Of a stretch of DNA of 64,000 bases, positions 24,966 to 34,234 are shown piece by piece. Every line of letters begins with the position of its first letter. Position 1 is the stretch's first letter. The DNA is from Allopusillimonas ginsengisoli (lineage in GTDB: Bacteria > Pseudomonadota > Gammaproteobacteria > Burkholderiales > Burkholderiaceae_B): the NCBI GenBank assembly GCA_005239165.1, contig RAPG01000007.1, positions 202,805 to 266,804 on the forward strand, given 5' to 3'. The notes beneath the pieces are model-generated. The model did not search any database. It was not told the DNA's origin and saw only the letters and a program-made list of their open reading frames with translations. The position numbers and the translations under genes were made by a program.

Positions 24966-26548
24966 ATGATCCACAGCAACGCTGGCACCTGTTCAGACAT
25001 AGCCCTCAGCATGAATGAACCTCTTTCGCAGGGTGTTTCCATGAAGCACGCCAAACCATCCCACCACGTAGTCAGGCCTGCGCGCCGACCTGCCACCTCG
25101 TTACTGATGGCAGGGATGGTGGCAGTGGGTTTGGCAGGCTGTGCGGCAGGGCCTGATTTTCAGCGCCCGGCCGCACCCGCAGTGGCGCAATACACGCCGA
25201 CCTCTGTGGCAAGCCAAACCGTGTCCGCACCTACGCAATTAGGCCAAGAGCAACGTCTGGTAGACGTAACGTCAATTGAAGCACAGTGGTGGCGTAGTCT
25301 GGGTTCTTCTGCACTCAATCAGTTGATTGATGATGCGTTTAAGGCCAGCCCTACGCTGGCAGCAGTTAGTGCCAACTTGCGCGAGGCGCAAGAGCGTTTT
25401 GCTGCGCGTGAAGGCTCGACGCGTTACCCTCAGGTGGACGCGGCCTTGGGTGGGCAGCGCCAGCAGACCAGCCCCAGCAGCCAAGGCCTAAGCGGGGACA
25501 CACGCCAATTTAGCCTGTATAACGCCAGCGTCGGTGTGCATTACAACTTTGATCTGGCTGGCGGTAATCGTCGCGCACTCGAAGCGCTTGCCGCCCGCAC
25601 CGACTACCGTCGCTATGAACTGAACGCAGCGCGCCTTACCCTGGCTGGAAATATCGCCACCGCCGCCATCACCCGTGCGCGACTTGCCGCGCAAATGGAA
25701 ACCACTACTGCGATTTGAATGCGCAAGATGAACAACTGCGAATGGCCCGTACGCGCGTGCGACTCGGTCAGGCCACGCCCGATGAGGTGTCGAACCTGCA
25801 AACCGAGGCAGAACAAACCCGTGCCGAGCTGCCAGCCCTGCGCAAGCAACTTCAACAAACCGAACATCTGCTGTCAGTGCTGGCCGGGCGCTCTCCCGGT
25901 GCGGGCGGTATCCCGGCCTTTGTGCTGAGTGATTTCACGCTGCCTGCCGAGCTGCCGTTGATCGTGCCGTCAGAACTGGTGCGGCGTCGGCCAGACATTC
26001 AGGCGGCTGAGGCCTTGCTGCATGCCGCGAATGCTGACTATGGCGTGGCAGTTGCCAACCTGTACCCACAGCTAAATCTAAGCGCCAATATTGGTTCTCA
26101 GGCGTTGACCACAGGGGCCTTGTTCGGTGCGGGTTCAGCTGTGTGGAGCCTGATTGGCCAGCTTACCCAACCCCTGTTCAATCCAGGGCTGCCCGCTGAA
26201 AAGCGTGCTGCGCTCGCTGCATTTGATGCCGCTGCCGCTAACTACCAAAGTGTGGTGCTGGAGTCTTTACGCGATGTGGCTGACACCTTGCGCGCTGTGG
26301 AAAACGATGCGCAAACGTTAAAGGCACTAGCCACCGCGAATGTAGCCGCACAAGCTTCCCTCAATTCGGCCCAACGACAATATCAGTTGGGTGCCACCAG
26401 TTACCTGGCATTGCTCATTGCGCAGCAGCAGGCGCAAAAGGTGCAGATCAGCCTTGCTGCAGCACAGGCACAGCGCCTGGCCGACAGCGTGGCTTTGTAT
26501 CAGGCGCTGGGAGGTGGGACGAACGAGGCAGCTGACTCGATGACATGA
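24966..26548 (+). pseudogene. Outer-membrane efflux channel (NodT/OprM type), one frameshift
   Basis: TolC-like channel lipoprotein for the ABC exporter. The first part (to 25718) has the lipobox VGLAGC, then WWRSLGSSALNQLIDDAF and the first outer-membrane-efflux repeat. The frame stops at TGA 25716-25718. A second frame (from about 25715) continues without loss: LNAQDEQLRMARTRVRLGQA through LVRRRPDIQAAEALLHAAN to the second repeat. Adding one T to the TTT at 25714-25716 restores a single protein of about 527 residues. Starts at 24966 (AGGAG upstream) or 25041 are both possible. It may be a real break or a sequencing error. Confidence 0.8.
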
Positions 26549-26687
26549 TGAGAGAAGCACCTTAGTGTGGTGACTGCCTCAGTTGCATGACTGGGGCGAG
26601 GAATATGCACGGTATCTTGTGTGCTGTTGGTAATTTATCACTGTGCCTTCCACCTCAATGATGCGAGATCCTACTCAGATTGGCAGT

Positions 26688-27668
26688 CTATTGCTCGATT
26701 TTGCCGTCGGCGATGGCTATGTCCTTAAAGCCATCTTTATCGTGGAGGACGAATACGGCATCCATACCCTGTTCCTGCGCCATTTTTACGCCCGCCTCTT
26801 CACCCAGCACCAGCAAGGCCGTGGCCCAGGCGTCTGCCAGCATGCAGCTGGATGCAACCACAGAGACGGCAGCGAGCCGGTTTGATACGGGCGCTTGCAG
26901 CGCACTGTTCATGGTATGCGCATAAGACCTGCCCTCATGCTCAACCCAATGACGATAATCGCCTGAGCTTGCGATGGCTGCGTCGGAAAGCGTCATGACG
27001 CCCATTACTTCACGAATATGGCGGACCGGCTTTTCTATGGCTACAGACCACGGGTTGCCATCGGGTTTCATACCGCGTGCGCGCATCTCGCCGTCAATAC
27101 CCACCAGATAACATGTAACGCCAAGGCGCTCAAGGCAGTGGCCAAGTTGATCGACGCCGTAACCTTTGGCGATGCCCGAGAGATCCAGTGTAATGGCCGT
27201 CCGCTTGCGAGTTAGGCGTTCTGCAGGATTCAATTCCAGAACTTCCGTGGCAGGGCGGTGAGCTTGACTTTTCAAAGCGTTAATTTGCTTTGCGTCTCTA
27301 AGCCCTTTACCGGGCCCAAAGCCCCATGCCTGCACCATACTCCCCACGCCGATGTCGAACGCCCCTTGCGACTGTCGGCTGACCAGAAGGGCAGTCTCGA
27401 GTACGGTGAATAGTTCTTTTGGCATCGTCAGCCATTCATTTTCAGGCGCACTGTTCAAGCGGTTCAGATCAGAGTCTGGCTTCCAGTTGGACATCTGCCT
27501 GTCCACCCTGTCTACCTCTGCAAATAGCTTGGCGTTGACGCAAGCCTCATCGATGCCTGCAGCGGCATAAAACACGGCGCTGTATCGGGTGCCCATGGCT
27601 TCGCCGTGCAGGCTGTAGCGTTGCAAGGTATATGCCGATAGGGCAGGCACATCAGAAAACGTCTTCAC
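26688..27668 (-). CDS. apbE: FAD:protein FMN transferase (ApbE family)
   Basis: Enzyme of about 327 residues that links FMN covalently to a Ser/Thr of target proteins. Visible motifs: GEAMGTRYSAVFYAAAG near residue 23, NRLNSAPENEWLTMPKELF, DIGVGSMVQAWGFG, LDLSGIAKGYGVDQL, SSGDYRHWVEHEGRSYAHTM and the late ASSCMLADAWATALLVLG. The start is taken as GTG at 27668, overlapping the flavoprotein gene by 17 bases. No clear signal peptide is seen with this start. Neighbours are a PepSY-flavodoxin reductase and a DUF2271 protein, so ApbE probably flavinylates a partner in this module. Confidence 0.9.
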   Translation of the reverse strand: MKTFSDVPALSAYTLQRYSLHGEAMGTRYSAVFYAAAGIDEACVNAKLFAEVDRVDRQMSNWKPDSDLNRLNSAPENEWLTMPKELFTVLETALLVSRQSQGAFDIGVGSMVQAWGFGPGKGLRDAKQINALKSQAHRPATEVLELNPAERLTRKRTAITLDLSGIAKGYGVDQLGHCLERLGVTCYLVGIDGEMRARGMKPDGNPWSVAIEKPVRHIREVMGVMTLSDAAIASSGDYRHWVEHEGRSYAHTMNSALQAPVSNRLAAVSVVASSCMLADAWATALLVLGEEAGVKMAQEQGMDAVFVLHDKDGFKDIAIADGKIEQ

Positions 27669-29877
27669 GATAGCGTCCCTGTAGTTTGAGGGCTTGAACG
27701 TCCAGGCCCATAGGGGCGAGGATCTCATTAATGGCCTGCATAATGCTGGCAGCCATGGCACGGCTGCCGCACACGAGGATCTGGGCACCGCTCTCTATCA
27801 ATTGGCGTATCTGTGACGCATCGCCCAGGACGCGATCCTGCACATAGCCACCTTTTTTAATCCGTGAAAAAGCGGCGTTCAGCTGGGTCAGGCGGCGATC
27901 GGCCAGGTAGTTGTCGAGTTCTGGCTCATAAAGGAAGTCAGAAGCAGGGTCGCGTCCTCCCCAGTACAGATACATGGGGTGCTTGTCTGTGTTGTTGCGT
28001 ATGAATCCTGCCAAGGGGCCAATGCCGGTGCCTGCACCGATCAGGATGATAGAGCGTTCGCCAGATGCAGGTCGGAAATCGGGGTTGTGCTGGATAAAGG
28101 CATTTATGCGTTCGCCAACATGCAAGCCATGCAGCATGGTTGAGCAAAGCCCTTTTGTTTGCTTGCGCACACAGATTTCCAGGAACCCATCTTTTGAACC
28201 GCTAGCAAGCGAATAAAATCGCGGCACGGGGCTGCCCGGTGGCACAATGCCGACCAGATCACCCGCTTCAAAGCGCGGCAGGCCGTTGATGCCGAGTGCG
28301 CGAAAAATTTGAGATACACGGCTTTGAGGCGCTGCGGGCCCAAATCGCAGAATACTCGTGGGTGCCTGCACTTGTTCGCCGTAGTCAACACGGCTGATCA
28401 ATACCAGAGGCTGCGTTGGTGGAGGCGAGGGCACATAGTTCAGAACCAGGTCAAGATGAAGCAGTGCGCCCACCGACTTTCCCCAACGGGTGAATTCTTG
28501 TGATGATTGCCGATCAATGGTGTCTAGTTCAAGCAGTGCTGGCCACCCGTGCTCAAGCAGGCCGTCCTGTGCATGCTTTGCAAACTGGCAAAACTGAGGA
28601 AACTGACGGTCGCCAAAACCCAGAACGGCAAATTCCGGTTTGTGATCTCCCGAAAATTTGTTTAGGCGTGCCAGAAACTGATTGGCTGAACTGGGTGCGT
28701 CTCCGTCGCCGTAGGTTGACGTCAGAATAAACAGTTGCTGCGCCTGACGGTAACGGCTGGCCAGTTGGTTCATGGGGGCAGTGTGCACGCGTTTTCCTGC
28801 CTGGCTCAGCGCATCGTGCAAAGCTTGGGCAAAGCCCCAGGTGCTGTTGTTTTCGCTACCTACAAGAATGACAATGTCTGCAGATTGTGGGTCTATCTTG
28901 CCCGCAAGGCGAGGTATGGCGCGGCGACGTTGCCACCAGATCACGACTCCAGTAATACTCATAAACGGCACGCTCAGCGCACAGAGGCCGAGAATGATGC
29001 CCAGCCACCACAGGCCTTCACCCGTATGCAGTTTGTAGATTAGTTCATAGGCCTTTTGGGTGCCATTGTGTGCCTGATAGGATACCAACGCGCCAGTTGC
29101 CTGATCGATGTAACCATCGCCCTGCGCGGTATGCAAAGAATAAACATCTTCGGGGTGCCCCGCAGAAGGGTAGACCAGTTCACGGAAGTCATTCAGTTCG
29201 ACAGCCTTCAGGGCGGGCATAGCGCCTATGGGTAGCGCCGGCCCCGTCGCAAGCTCGGTAGGAAAGCTGGGCTCATCCTGAATGCCATCGGATACCAAGC
29301 CGAAGGTTACTGCCGACATGTATATGCCAGTGAGGGCAGACAGTAGTAACCCCAGCGCCACGATACGTGCCAATTCTGCATGCCAGCGCTGACTGAAGTT
29401 TCCACGTAACGGGCGTGCCAACTGCCGCCGTCCACCCTGGCGTTTGATCAGCAATGCCACGCCCGATAAACACATAATCAGCATGACGACAGCGGCAAGC
29501 CCTGCCACGGCTCGCCCGGTGGTGTCCAGAAACAAGGAACGATGAAGGTTTTTTATCCAGCGCGTAAATGATGACTTCGTGTAGGGGGCGATGCCTTGTC
29601 CACTATTTGGATCAACCTGAACAGCATCACTTTGGCCATTCTGGGTGTAGTACACGATCACCGCACCCGACAGTGAGCGCTGTATCTGCTCCACGCCGGC
29701 GTAGTGTTGGCCTACCCGTTCGGCCAATGAGGCCACGCTGGTCTGGTTAGTGGCAGCCGCCGGCGCGCTCAGTCTTTCAAGCGCCGGGCTGGTTGAGAGC
29801 ACAACCCCCGTCATCGCCAGCACCACCAACAATAGGGCAGCAACAAGGCCTGGCAGTGAGTGAGTCTGGCGCAACAT
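27652..29877 (-). CDS. PepSY-TM / flavodoxin / ferredoxin-NADP reductase fusion protein
   Basis: A 741-residue three-part flavoprotein. Residues 1-330 are a PepSY-associated membrane region with four helices (LVAALLLVVLAMTGVVLSTS, VAGLAAVVMLIMCLSGVALL, and two more) and a periplasmic loop. About 333-470 is a flavodoxin-like domain (VILVGSENNSTWGFA, LTSTYGDGDAPSSANQF). About 510-741 is an FAD/NAD(P)H reductase domain (FYSLASGSKDG, ILIGAGTGIGPLAGFIRNN). It should move electrons from cytosolic NAD(P)H to heme, flavin or metal on the periplasmic side. It overlaps apbE and follows the DUF2271 and small PepSY genes on the same strand. Confidence 0.88.
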   Translation of the reverse strand: MLRQTHSLPGLVAALLLVVLAMTGVVLSTSPALERLSAPAAATNQTSVASLAERVGQHYAGVEQIQRSLSGAVIVYYTQNGQSDAVQVDPNSGQGIAPYTKSSFTRWIKNLHRSLFLDTTGRAVAGLAAVVMLIMCLSGVALLIKRQGGRRQLARPLRGNFSQRWHAELARIVALGLLLSALTGIYMSAVTFGLVSDGIQDEPSFPTELATGPALPIGAMPALKAVELNDFRELVYPSAGHPEDVYSLHTAQGDGYIDQATGALVSYQAHNGTQKAYELIYKLHTGEGLWWLGIILGLCALSVPFMSITGVVIWWQRRRAIPRLAGKIDPQSADIVILVGSENNSTWGFAQALHDALSQAGKRVHTAPMNQLASRYRQAQQLFILTSTYGDGDAPSSANQFLARLNKFSGDHKPEFAVLGFGDRQFPQFCQFAKHAQDGLLEHGWPALLELDTIDRQSSQEFTRWGKSVGALLHLDLVLNYVPSPPPTQPLVLISRVDYGEQVQAPTSILRFGPAAPQSRVSQIFRALGINGLPRFEAGDLVGIVPPGSPVPRFYSLASGSKDGFLEICVRKQTKGLCSTMLHGLHVGERINAFIQHNPDFRPASGERSIILIGAGTGIGPLAGFIRNNTDKHPMYLYWGGRDPASDFLYEPELDNYLADRRLTQLNAAFSRIKKGGYVQDRVLGDASQIRQLIESGAQILVCGSRAMAASIMQAINEILAPMGLDVQALKLQGRYREDVF

Positions 29878-29957
29878 GATGTATATCTCCTTTTTGGAGG
29901 ACTTAGGTGAGCCTTGCGGCCCACCCGCTGATGTCAGAAACCGTGGGACGGCTGCGG

Positions 29958-30428
29958 TTACATGTCATAGGTAAACGACTGAACATAGCCGCGTCCGGCC
30001 GTAGGTTTGCCTGTGCTTGCGGCAGTCAACGGTGCACGTACTTCTGACGGAAAGTCACGCTCATCTTCTACTGCGGTATCGATGCGTATCTCGTAGCCGG
30101 CGTCGATCAGTGCATCGGCAATATCGGCAGTTACCTTTAGCGTGCGTCCGCTACCCACACTCGCACCGCTTACACCATCGAACTCGCTGGCTTTCATGCC
30201 GCTGCCACGTGCCCAATCGCGCAAGTTCTTGTAGTACTTGGACTTCTTGCCTGATACCCATAGTGTTTTCTGATAACGACCTTGGGCGTCAGTGAGGTAA
30301 ATCGCCATGTAGGCGCCATCACCACTGTATTTTTTCAGTTGTGTGGTCAAGGTAACGGGCTTTGCCTGAACCAGGCCGGGCAGCACGAGGGCGCCGGCCA
30401 GACAGAGCGAAAGTGTGATTTTCTTCAT
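29958..30428 (-). CDS. DUF2271 periplasmic protein
   Basis: A 156-residue secreted protein with a signal peptide ending near VQA (MKKITLSLCLAGALVLPGLV). The mature part reads YMAIYLTDAQGRYQKTLWVS, then GSGMKASEFDGVSGASVGSG, characteristic of DUF2271 proteins that accompany PepSY reductases. The SGAS segment recalls the Ser/Thr-Gly-Ala-Thr/Ser sites that ApbE enzymes flavinylate (D-x-x-[ST]-G-A-[ST]). Here it is DGVSGASV, an excellent fit. The ATG at 30428 has GGAG upstream. It lies between the small PepSY gene and the flavoprotein. I infer that it carries covalent FMN and shuttles electrons in the periplasm. Confidence 0.82.
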   Translation of the reverse strand: MKKITLSLCLAGALVLPGLVQAKPVTLTTQLKKYSGDGAYMAIYLTDAQGRYQKTLWVSGKKSKYYKNLRDWARGSGMKASEFDGVSGASVGSGRTLKVTADIADALIDAGYEIRIDTAVEDERDFPSEVRAPLTAASTGKPTAGRGYVQSFTYDM

Positions 30429-30463
30429 AATGACTCTCCGGGTTATCCGTAACAACAATGCCG

Positions 30464-30796
30464 TTATCGGGCGGACTGATCAGGGTTTTTGTCCAGGTAG
30501 TCAGCCGCATCACCGCCTCCTTCCTTGAACTTGATTTCCAGCTTTCGGATTTGCAATGAGGCCGGTGCGTATTTGGCTTCGAACTTGTTGCCGTTCTTGT
30601 CCACACCCTTAACCTCGTAGCAGCCGTCATCAACCTTGATACGATTCACGGTCCATCCGTGTTGCTCTAGTTGTTGTCGCAATACTTCGCGTGGCTGCCA
30701 GTCAGCGACAGGGTCAGTGCAGTGGTCATCGGCCAGAGCGGTACTGCTTATAATCAGGCCGGCCAGTGCGGCGCCTGCAAGAGTGAGTGGTTTCAT
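30464..30796 (-). CDS. Small secreted PepSY-domain protein
   Basis: A 110-residue protein with a signal peptide (MKPLTLAGAALAGLIISSTA, cleavage near ALA). A single PepSY-like domain is seen in WQPREVLRQQLEQHGWTVNR, then VDDGCYEVKGVDKNGNKFEA. The ATG at 30796 has AAGGAGAC upstream. It is the promoter-proximal gene of the leftward DUF2271/flavoprotein/apbE operon and lies 142 bases from the divergent two-component system. It probably binds the periplasmic redox cargo or modulates the reductase. Confidence 0.82.
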   Translation of the reverse strand: MKPLTLAGAALAGLIISSTALADDHCTDPVADWQPREVLRQQLEQHGWTVNRIKVDDGCYEVKGVDKNGNKFEAKYAPASLQIRKLEIKFKEGGGDAADYLDKNPDQSAR

Positions 30797-30937
30797 GAGT
30801 AAAGTCTCCTTGGTCAGTGTGTGAGGCAAAATGTAGTGCCGCATCCTGACACCACCCTGAAGCCCTGGCTTTATTCAGACTAAACTTGTCAGAACCGAAT
30901 GGCGGTGCTTGATGAAGCGTTCTGAAAAAGGAAGAAC

Positions 30938-31597
30938 ATGCGCGTACTGTTGATCGAAGATACGGTCGGCTTGGGGCAGGCGGTGCGCGAGCAAATCGCC
31001 GACGACGGCCATGCTGTTGATTGGGTGCAGCGACTCGATCATGCCGCGCTCAGTGTTAAGTCAACCGATTACGACTTGGTTCTGCTCGACTTGGGCCTGC
31101 CTGATGGGCTTGGGCTTGATTTTCTGCGCAGTCGGCGCGCGGCGGGCGATCTGACTCCCGTCATAATTTTGACTGCCAAGGATCAAATCTCGGACCGCAT
31201 CGTGGCATTAAATGCGGGTGCAGATGATTACCTGGTCAAACCTTTTGATTTGAACGAGTTGTCGGCACGGGTTGCCGCGGTTGCACGGCGCTACACAGGT
31301 AACCCGAATCCGCATATTCAGTTGGGTGAGTTGCGTATCAATATGGTCGATCGCACGATTCAGCGTGAAGACAAGACCATCGACCTGAGCGCACGTGAAT
31401 GGGCCTTGTTTGAAACCTTTGTGCGGCGTCCTGGGGCCTTGTTCTCAAAATCACAACTTGAAGAGCGACTGTATGAGTTTGGCGCCGAAATCGAGAGCAA
31501 CACCATAGAGGTGTACGTGAGCCGCTTGCGCAAGAAGCTGGGGGCTGATGTTGTGGACACTGTGCGGGGTGTTGGATACCGGCTGGGGTCTAAATGA
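30938..31597 (+). CDS. OmpR-family response regulator
   Basis: A 219-residue regulator. The receiver domain has the acidic residue Asp8 with Glu7, the phosphoacceptor Asp51 in LVLLDLGLPDG and Lys101 in LVKPFD. The C-terminal winged helix ends VSRLRKKLGADVVDTVRGVG. It is divergent from the PepSY/DUF2271/flavoprotein/apbE operon and overlaps the sensor kinase gene by four bases. The most likely target is that flavoprotein operon, with a signal such as copper, iron or redox stress. QseB/PmrA/BasR-like regulators have the same layout. Confidence 0.9.
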   Translation: MRVLLIEDTVGLGQAVREQIADDGHAVDWVQRLDHAALSVKSTDYDLVLLDLGLPDGLGLDFLRSRRAAGDLTPVIILTAKDQISDRIVALNAGADDYLVKPFDLNELSARVAAVARRYTGNPNPHIQLGELRINMVDRTIQREDKTIDLSAREWALFETFVRRPGALFSKSQLEERLYEFGAEIESNTIEVYVSRLRKKLGADVVDTVRGVGYRLGSK

Positions 31598-32937
31598 AGG
31601 CAACAAAAAGCCTGCAAAGACAGCTTGTATACGGCCTGACACTGGGTATGGTGGTGCTGTGGCTGGTCGCGACTGCCGTCTCTGGTCTGGTGCTTCGGCA
31701 CGAGCTGGATGAAGCCTTCGACAACGCGATGCAAGAGACCGCGCAGCGTATTTTACCCCTGGCGGTTATGGAAATTCTAAACCGTGAAGAGGGTACAACG
31801 GCCCAACAGGTCGCATCGCTCAATACGCAGCAGGACGGCTTCACCTATCAGGTGCGCGACAAACTGGGCAATATACTTTTGCAGTCTCAAGGTGTAAGCG
31901 CGGCAGAGTTTGGCGCTGACCCCATCCATGGCTTCACGACCACGACGACGCATAGGTTGTACGGCACCAGTGCGTTAAGCGGCACGATTTTCCTGCAACT
32001 GGCAGAGCCACTTTCGCATCGCCGCGAAGCGGCTCTGGATGCCGCCATCTCGTTGCTTTGGCCTTTGGCTTTTCTGATCCCGTTCAGCTTGCTCGGGATC
32101 TGGCTGTTTGTACGCTTTAGTTTACGCGGCGTGTTGTCATACCGCCATGCGATTGAAGCCCGTGGGGCAGGCAATTTATCCCCCATTCATACAGAAGAAT
32201 TGCCCACAGAAATTACACCGATTGCGGATGCCGTTAATCGTTTGATTGAGCGCTTGCGCAATGCTCTGGAAACTGAGCGACGGTTTACCGCAAATAGCGC
32301 GCATGAGCTGCGCACGCCTTTGGCTGCAACGCTGGCACAAGTTCAGCGCTTGCGGCGTGAAGCGCCTGAAGGCCCGCTGCAGCTTCGCGCGGCTCAGATT
32401 GAGGCATCTCTAAAAGAATTGTCGCGTTTGTCAGAAAAATTGATGCAGTTGGCCAAAGCCGAAGGAGGGGGGCTGCTGTCCGAAGTGCCACAAGACCTGG
32501 CGGTGTTGTTGGGTCATGTGGTGCATGATCTGCAGCGAATTGCCAATAACCCTATCCACTTGACGTTGCCATCGACTGGCGCGGTGTTTTCCCTGATAGA
32601 TCCTGACGCGTTTGCCATTCTTGCACGCAACCTGATCGAGAATGCGTTAAAGCACGGAGCGGATGGCTCTGCGGTTGAGGTTGGCCTGTCTGATGGGGCC
32701 TGCTTTAGTGTGGTGAACGCGGGCCCCATTGTGCCAGCATCTGAGCTAATGCAGCTTACCCAACGTTTTGTGCGTGGTGGAAGCCGCGCCGAAGGCTTTG
32801 GTCTGGGCCTGGCAATCGTGTCTTCCATTGCGCAGGGTGTTGGTGCTGAGCTTACTGTTGCATCACCTGCGACCGGCAGGGCTGAGGGGTTTGAAGTGTG
32901 TGTGCAGTTCGCTCGCGCATCGTCTGAAGCAGTTTGA
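31594..32937 (+). CDS. Sensor histidine kinase
   Basis: A 447-residue inner-membrane kinase. Two transmembrane segments (LTLGMVVLWLVATAVSGLVL near residue 15 and SLLWPLAFLIPFSLLGIWLF near 150) bracket a periplasmic sensor domain of about 115 residues. A HAMP-like linker is followed by the dimerisation His in RRFTANSAHELRTPLAATLA, the N box NLIENALKHG and the G box GFGLGLAIVSSIAQG. It is co-translated with the response regulator. The neighbouring operon suggests that it senses a periplasmic redox or metal cue. Confidence 0.9.
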   Translation: MKATKSLQRQLVYGLTLGMVVLWLVATAVSGLVLRHELDEAFDNAMQETAQRILPLAVMEILNREEGTTAQQVASLNTQQDGFTYQVRDKLGNILLQSQGVSAAEFGADPIHGFTTTTTHRLYGTSALSGTIFLQLAEPLSHRREAALDAAISLLWPLAFLIPFSLLGIWLFVRFSLRGVLSYRHAIEARGAGNLSPIHTEELPTEITPIADAVNRLIERLRNALETERRFTANSAHELRTPLAATLAQVQRLRREAPEGPLQLRAAQIEASLKELSRLSEKLMQLAKAEGGGLLSEVPQDLAVLLGHVVHDLQRIANNPIHLTLPSTGAVFSLIDPDAFAILARNLIENALKHGADGSAVEVGLSDGACFSVVNAGPIVPASELMQLTQRFVRGGSRAEGFGLGLAIVSSIAQGVGAELTVASPATGRAEGFEVCVQFARASSEAV

Positions 32938-33082
32938 CGCATGTGAAGTTCATCCCCGTAAAATCAGGATCACTCTGAAAGCGTAAAGGCTTGCCAGATC
33001 CGGCTTCAACGTGCAGCCAGCATATCAAAGCTGAATTCGATGAACACTGGCAAACTAGTTCTGATGATAAGACACCTGCACC

Positions 33083-33544
33083 TTAAGGCTTCCTATAAAA
33101 TTGCTTCACGAACGGCTTGCGAAAACTCTGATGGCACGCCAAACAGGTTTGCTGTACTTTGGCAAATACATTGATGACGGCTTCGCCATCGCCGCGTGTG
33201 GCGGCTTCTCCCATGGCAGTCGCTTCTTCATGAACCTGAACGTCGAATCCACGAAACTTGCCCGCATCTTTGCCAAGCCAGGTCACAATGCGAACTTTTT
33301 CCTCGGGCGGCGGCTCGGCATGTCGGGCGGTCTTGGGCGCCAGTTCGGCTACGAGCGCCCAATCTTCGATGGAAATGGCTCCCGTAACGGCCTGCATGTC
33401 TTGCCCGAGTTTTTCCATTACGCCCTGCAAAACCAAGGGTTTTTCAGGCGCCGCCGTTTGTGCACTTAGGAGCGTTGTCGTGCTGGCCAGCACCACCAAC
33501 AAGGCACAGGCAAGCATTGATGCAGGTTTGATAGCGTAGCCCAT
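33083..33544 (-). CDS. Cytochrome c' family protein
   Basis: A secreted 153-residue cytochrome with a signal peptide (ACALLVVLASTTTLLSAQT). It has a single C-terminal heme site CLACH near residue 138, in the order KVQQTCLACHQSFRKPF. A C-terminal CxxCH after a four-helix bundle is the hallmark of cytochromes c'/c-556. Cytochromes c' bind NO and support NO tolerance, which fits the NorCB genes elsewhere in this window. The ATG at 33544 has AAGGAAA upstream. It is probably transcribed alone. Confidence 0.85.
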   Translation of the reverse strand: MGYAIKPASMLACALLVVLASTTTLLSAQTAAPEKPLVLQGVMEKLGQDMQAVTGAISIEDWALVAELAPKTARHAEPPPEEKVRIVTWLGKDAGKFRGFDVQVHEEATAMGEAATRGDGEAVINVFAKVQQTCLACHQSFRKPFVKQFYRKP

Positions 33545-33718
33545 GAGTTTTCCTTGGTTGCCCGTGAAAAACGCAAGTAATGTATGGATTCATGCCTTGC
33601 GCCATGACGTAATTCACCTAAAGCGGATGCTTGCGGTGTTTGCCAGAAAACACTAACTCGCGACTTCAAAGATAACGACAAGAGGCCTGAATGTGGATGT
33701 AACATTTCTGCCAGGCGA

Positions 33719-34123
33719 TTACGATTTGCGCTGCATGGCGTCTTGTATCGGCTTCGTTGCCTTGCTCAGGTTAGCGGCATAAATATCAAGCATCTGCCAG
33801 CTGTAGTCACGCATAAGATCGTTGACCTGACGCAGGTGCTCGACCATGCGCTCTGAACTTTCGCGCAGTTGTTGGTTGTAGGCACCTAGCGCCTCACCTG
33901 GCCGGCCACCGGCCGCAGGCTGTGCAAATACCTTGGCCCCCTGCTGTGCCTCTACCTGCATCAGTCTGGTTTGAGCTTCCCAGAGTTCGCGGCTCATTTT
34001 GGTCATCAGCTCAGTGGTTTGGGTAAGCATATTGGTGGCATGCGCTTGTGCCTGGGTAATGTTGGGCGAAAATAGCGCATTGATAGGCAAAATCTGGGCT
34101 TTCGCTTGGTTTTCTGCGGACAT
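33719..34123 (-). CDS. Phasin-like helical protein
   Basis: A 134-residue soluble protein that looks all-helical, with INALFSPNITQAQAHATNML, then LWEAQTRLMQVEAQQGAKVF, then MRDYSWQMLDIYAANLSKAT. The composition and length fit phasins (polyhydroxyalkanoate granule proteins), although I cannot prove granule binding. The ATG at 34123 has GGAGG five bases upstream; longer frames have no ribosome site. A perfect FNR/ANR consensus box lies about 100 bases upstream at the right distance from a TATAGT -10 element. This suggests induction under oxygen limitation, when carbon storage is common. Confidence 0.6.
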   Translation of the reverse strand: MSAENQAKAQILPINALFSPNITQAQAHATNMLTQTTELMTKMSRELWEAQTRLMQVEAQQGAKVFAQPAAGGRPGEALGAYNQQLRESSERMVEHLRQVNDLMRDYSWQMLDIYAANLSKATKPIQDAMQRKS

Positions 34124-34193
34124 GGCGTCCTCCATAATAGTGAGACGGATGCCGTTGGGCTGACTTCCGAGCAACACTGATCCGTCACTTTTG

Positions 34194-34234
34194 ACTATAG
34201 TCCGCTTATCGCAAACCTGCTTGATTCTGATCAA
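34194..34234 (-). promoter_or_regulatory. FNR/ANR-type promoter of the phasin-like gene
   Basis: TTGATTCTGATCAA at 34221-34234 is a perfect match to the FNR/ANR consensus (TTGAT-N4-ATCAA). On the minus strand a TATAGT -10 hexamer lies at 34199-34194, 21 bases beyond the box. This places the box near -41 relative to the expected start point at about 34187, the class II activator position. The rest of 34124-34520 shows no gene. Confidence 0.7.
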
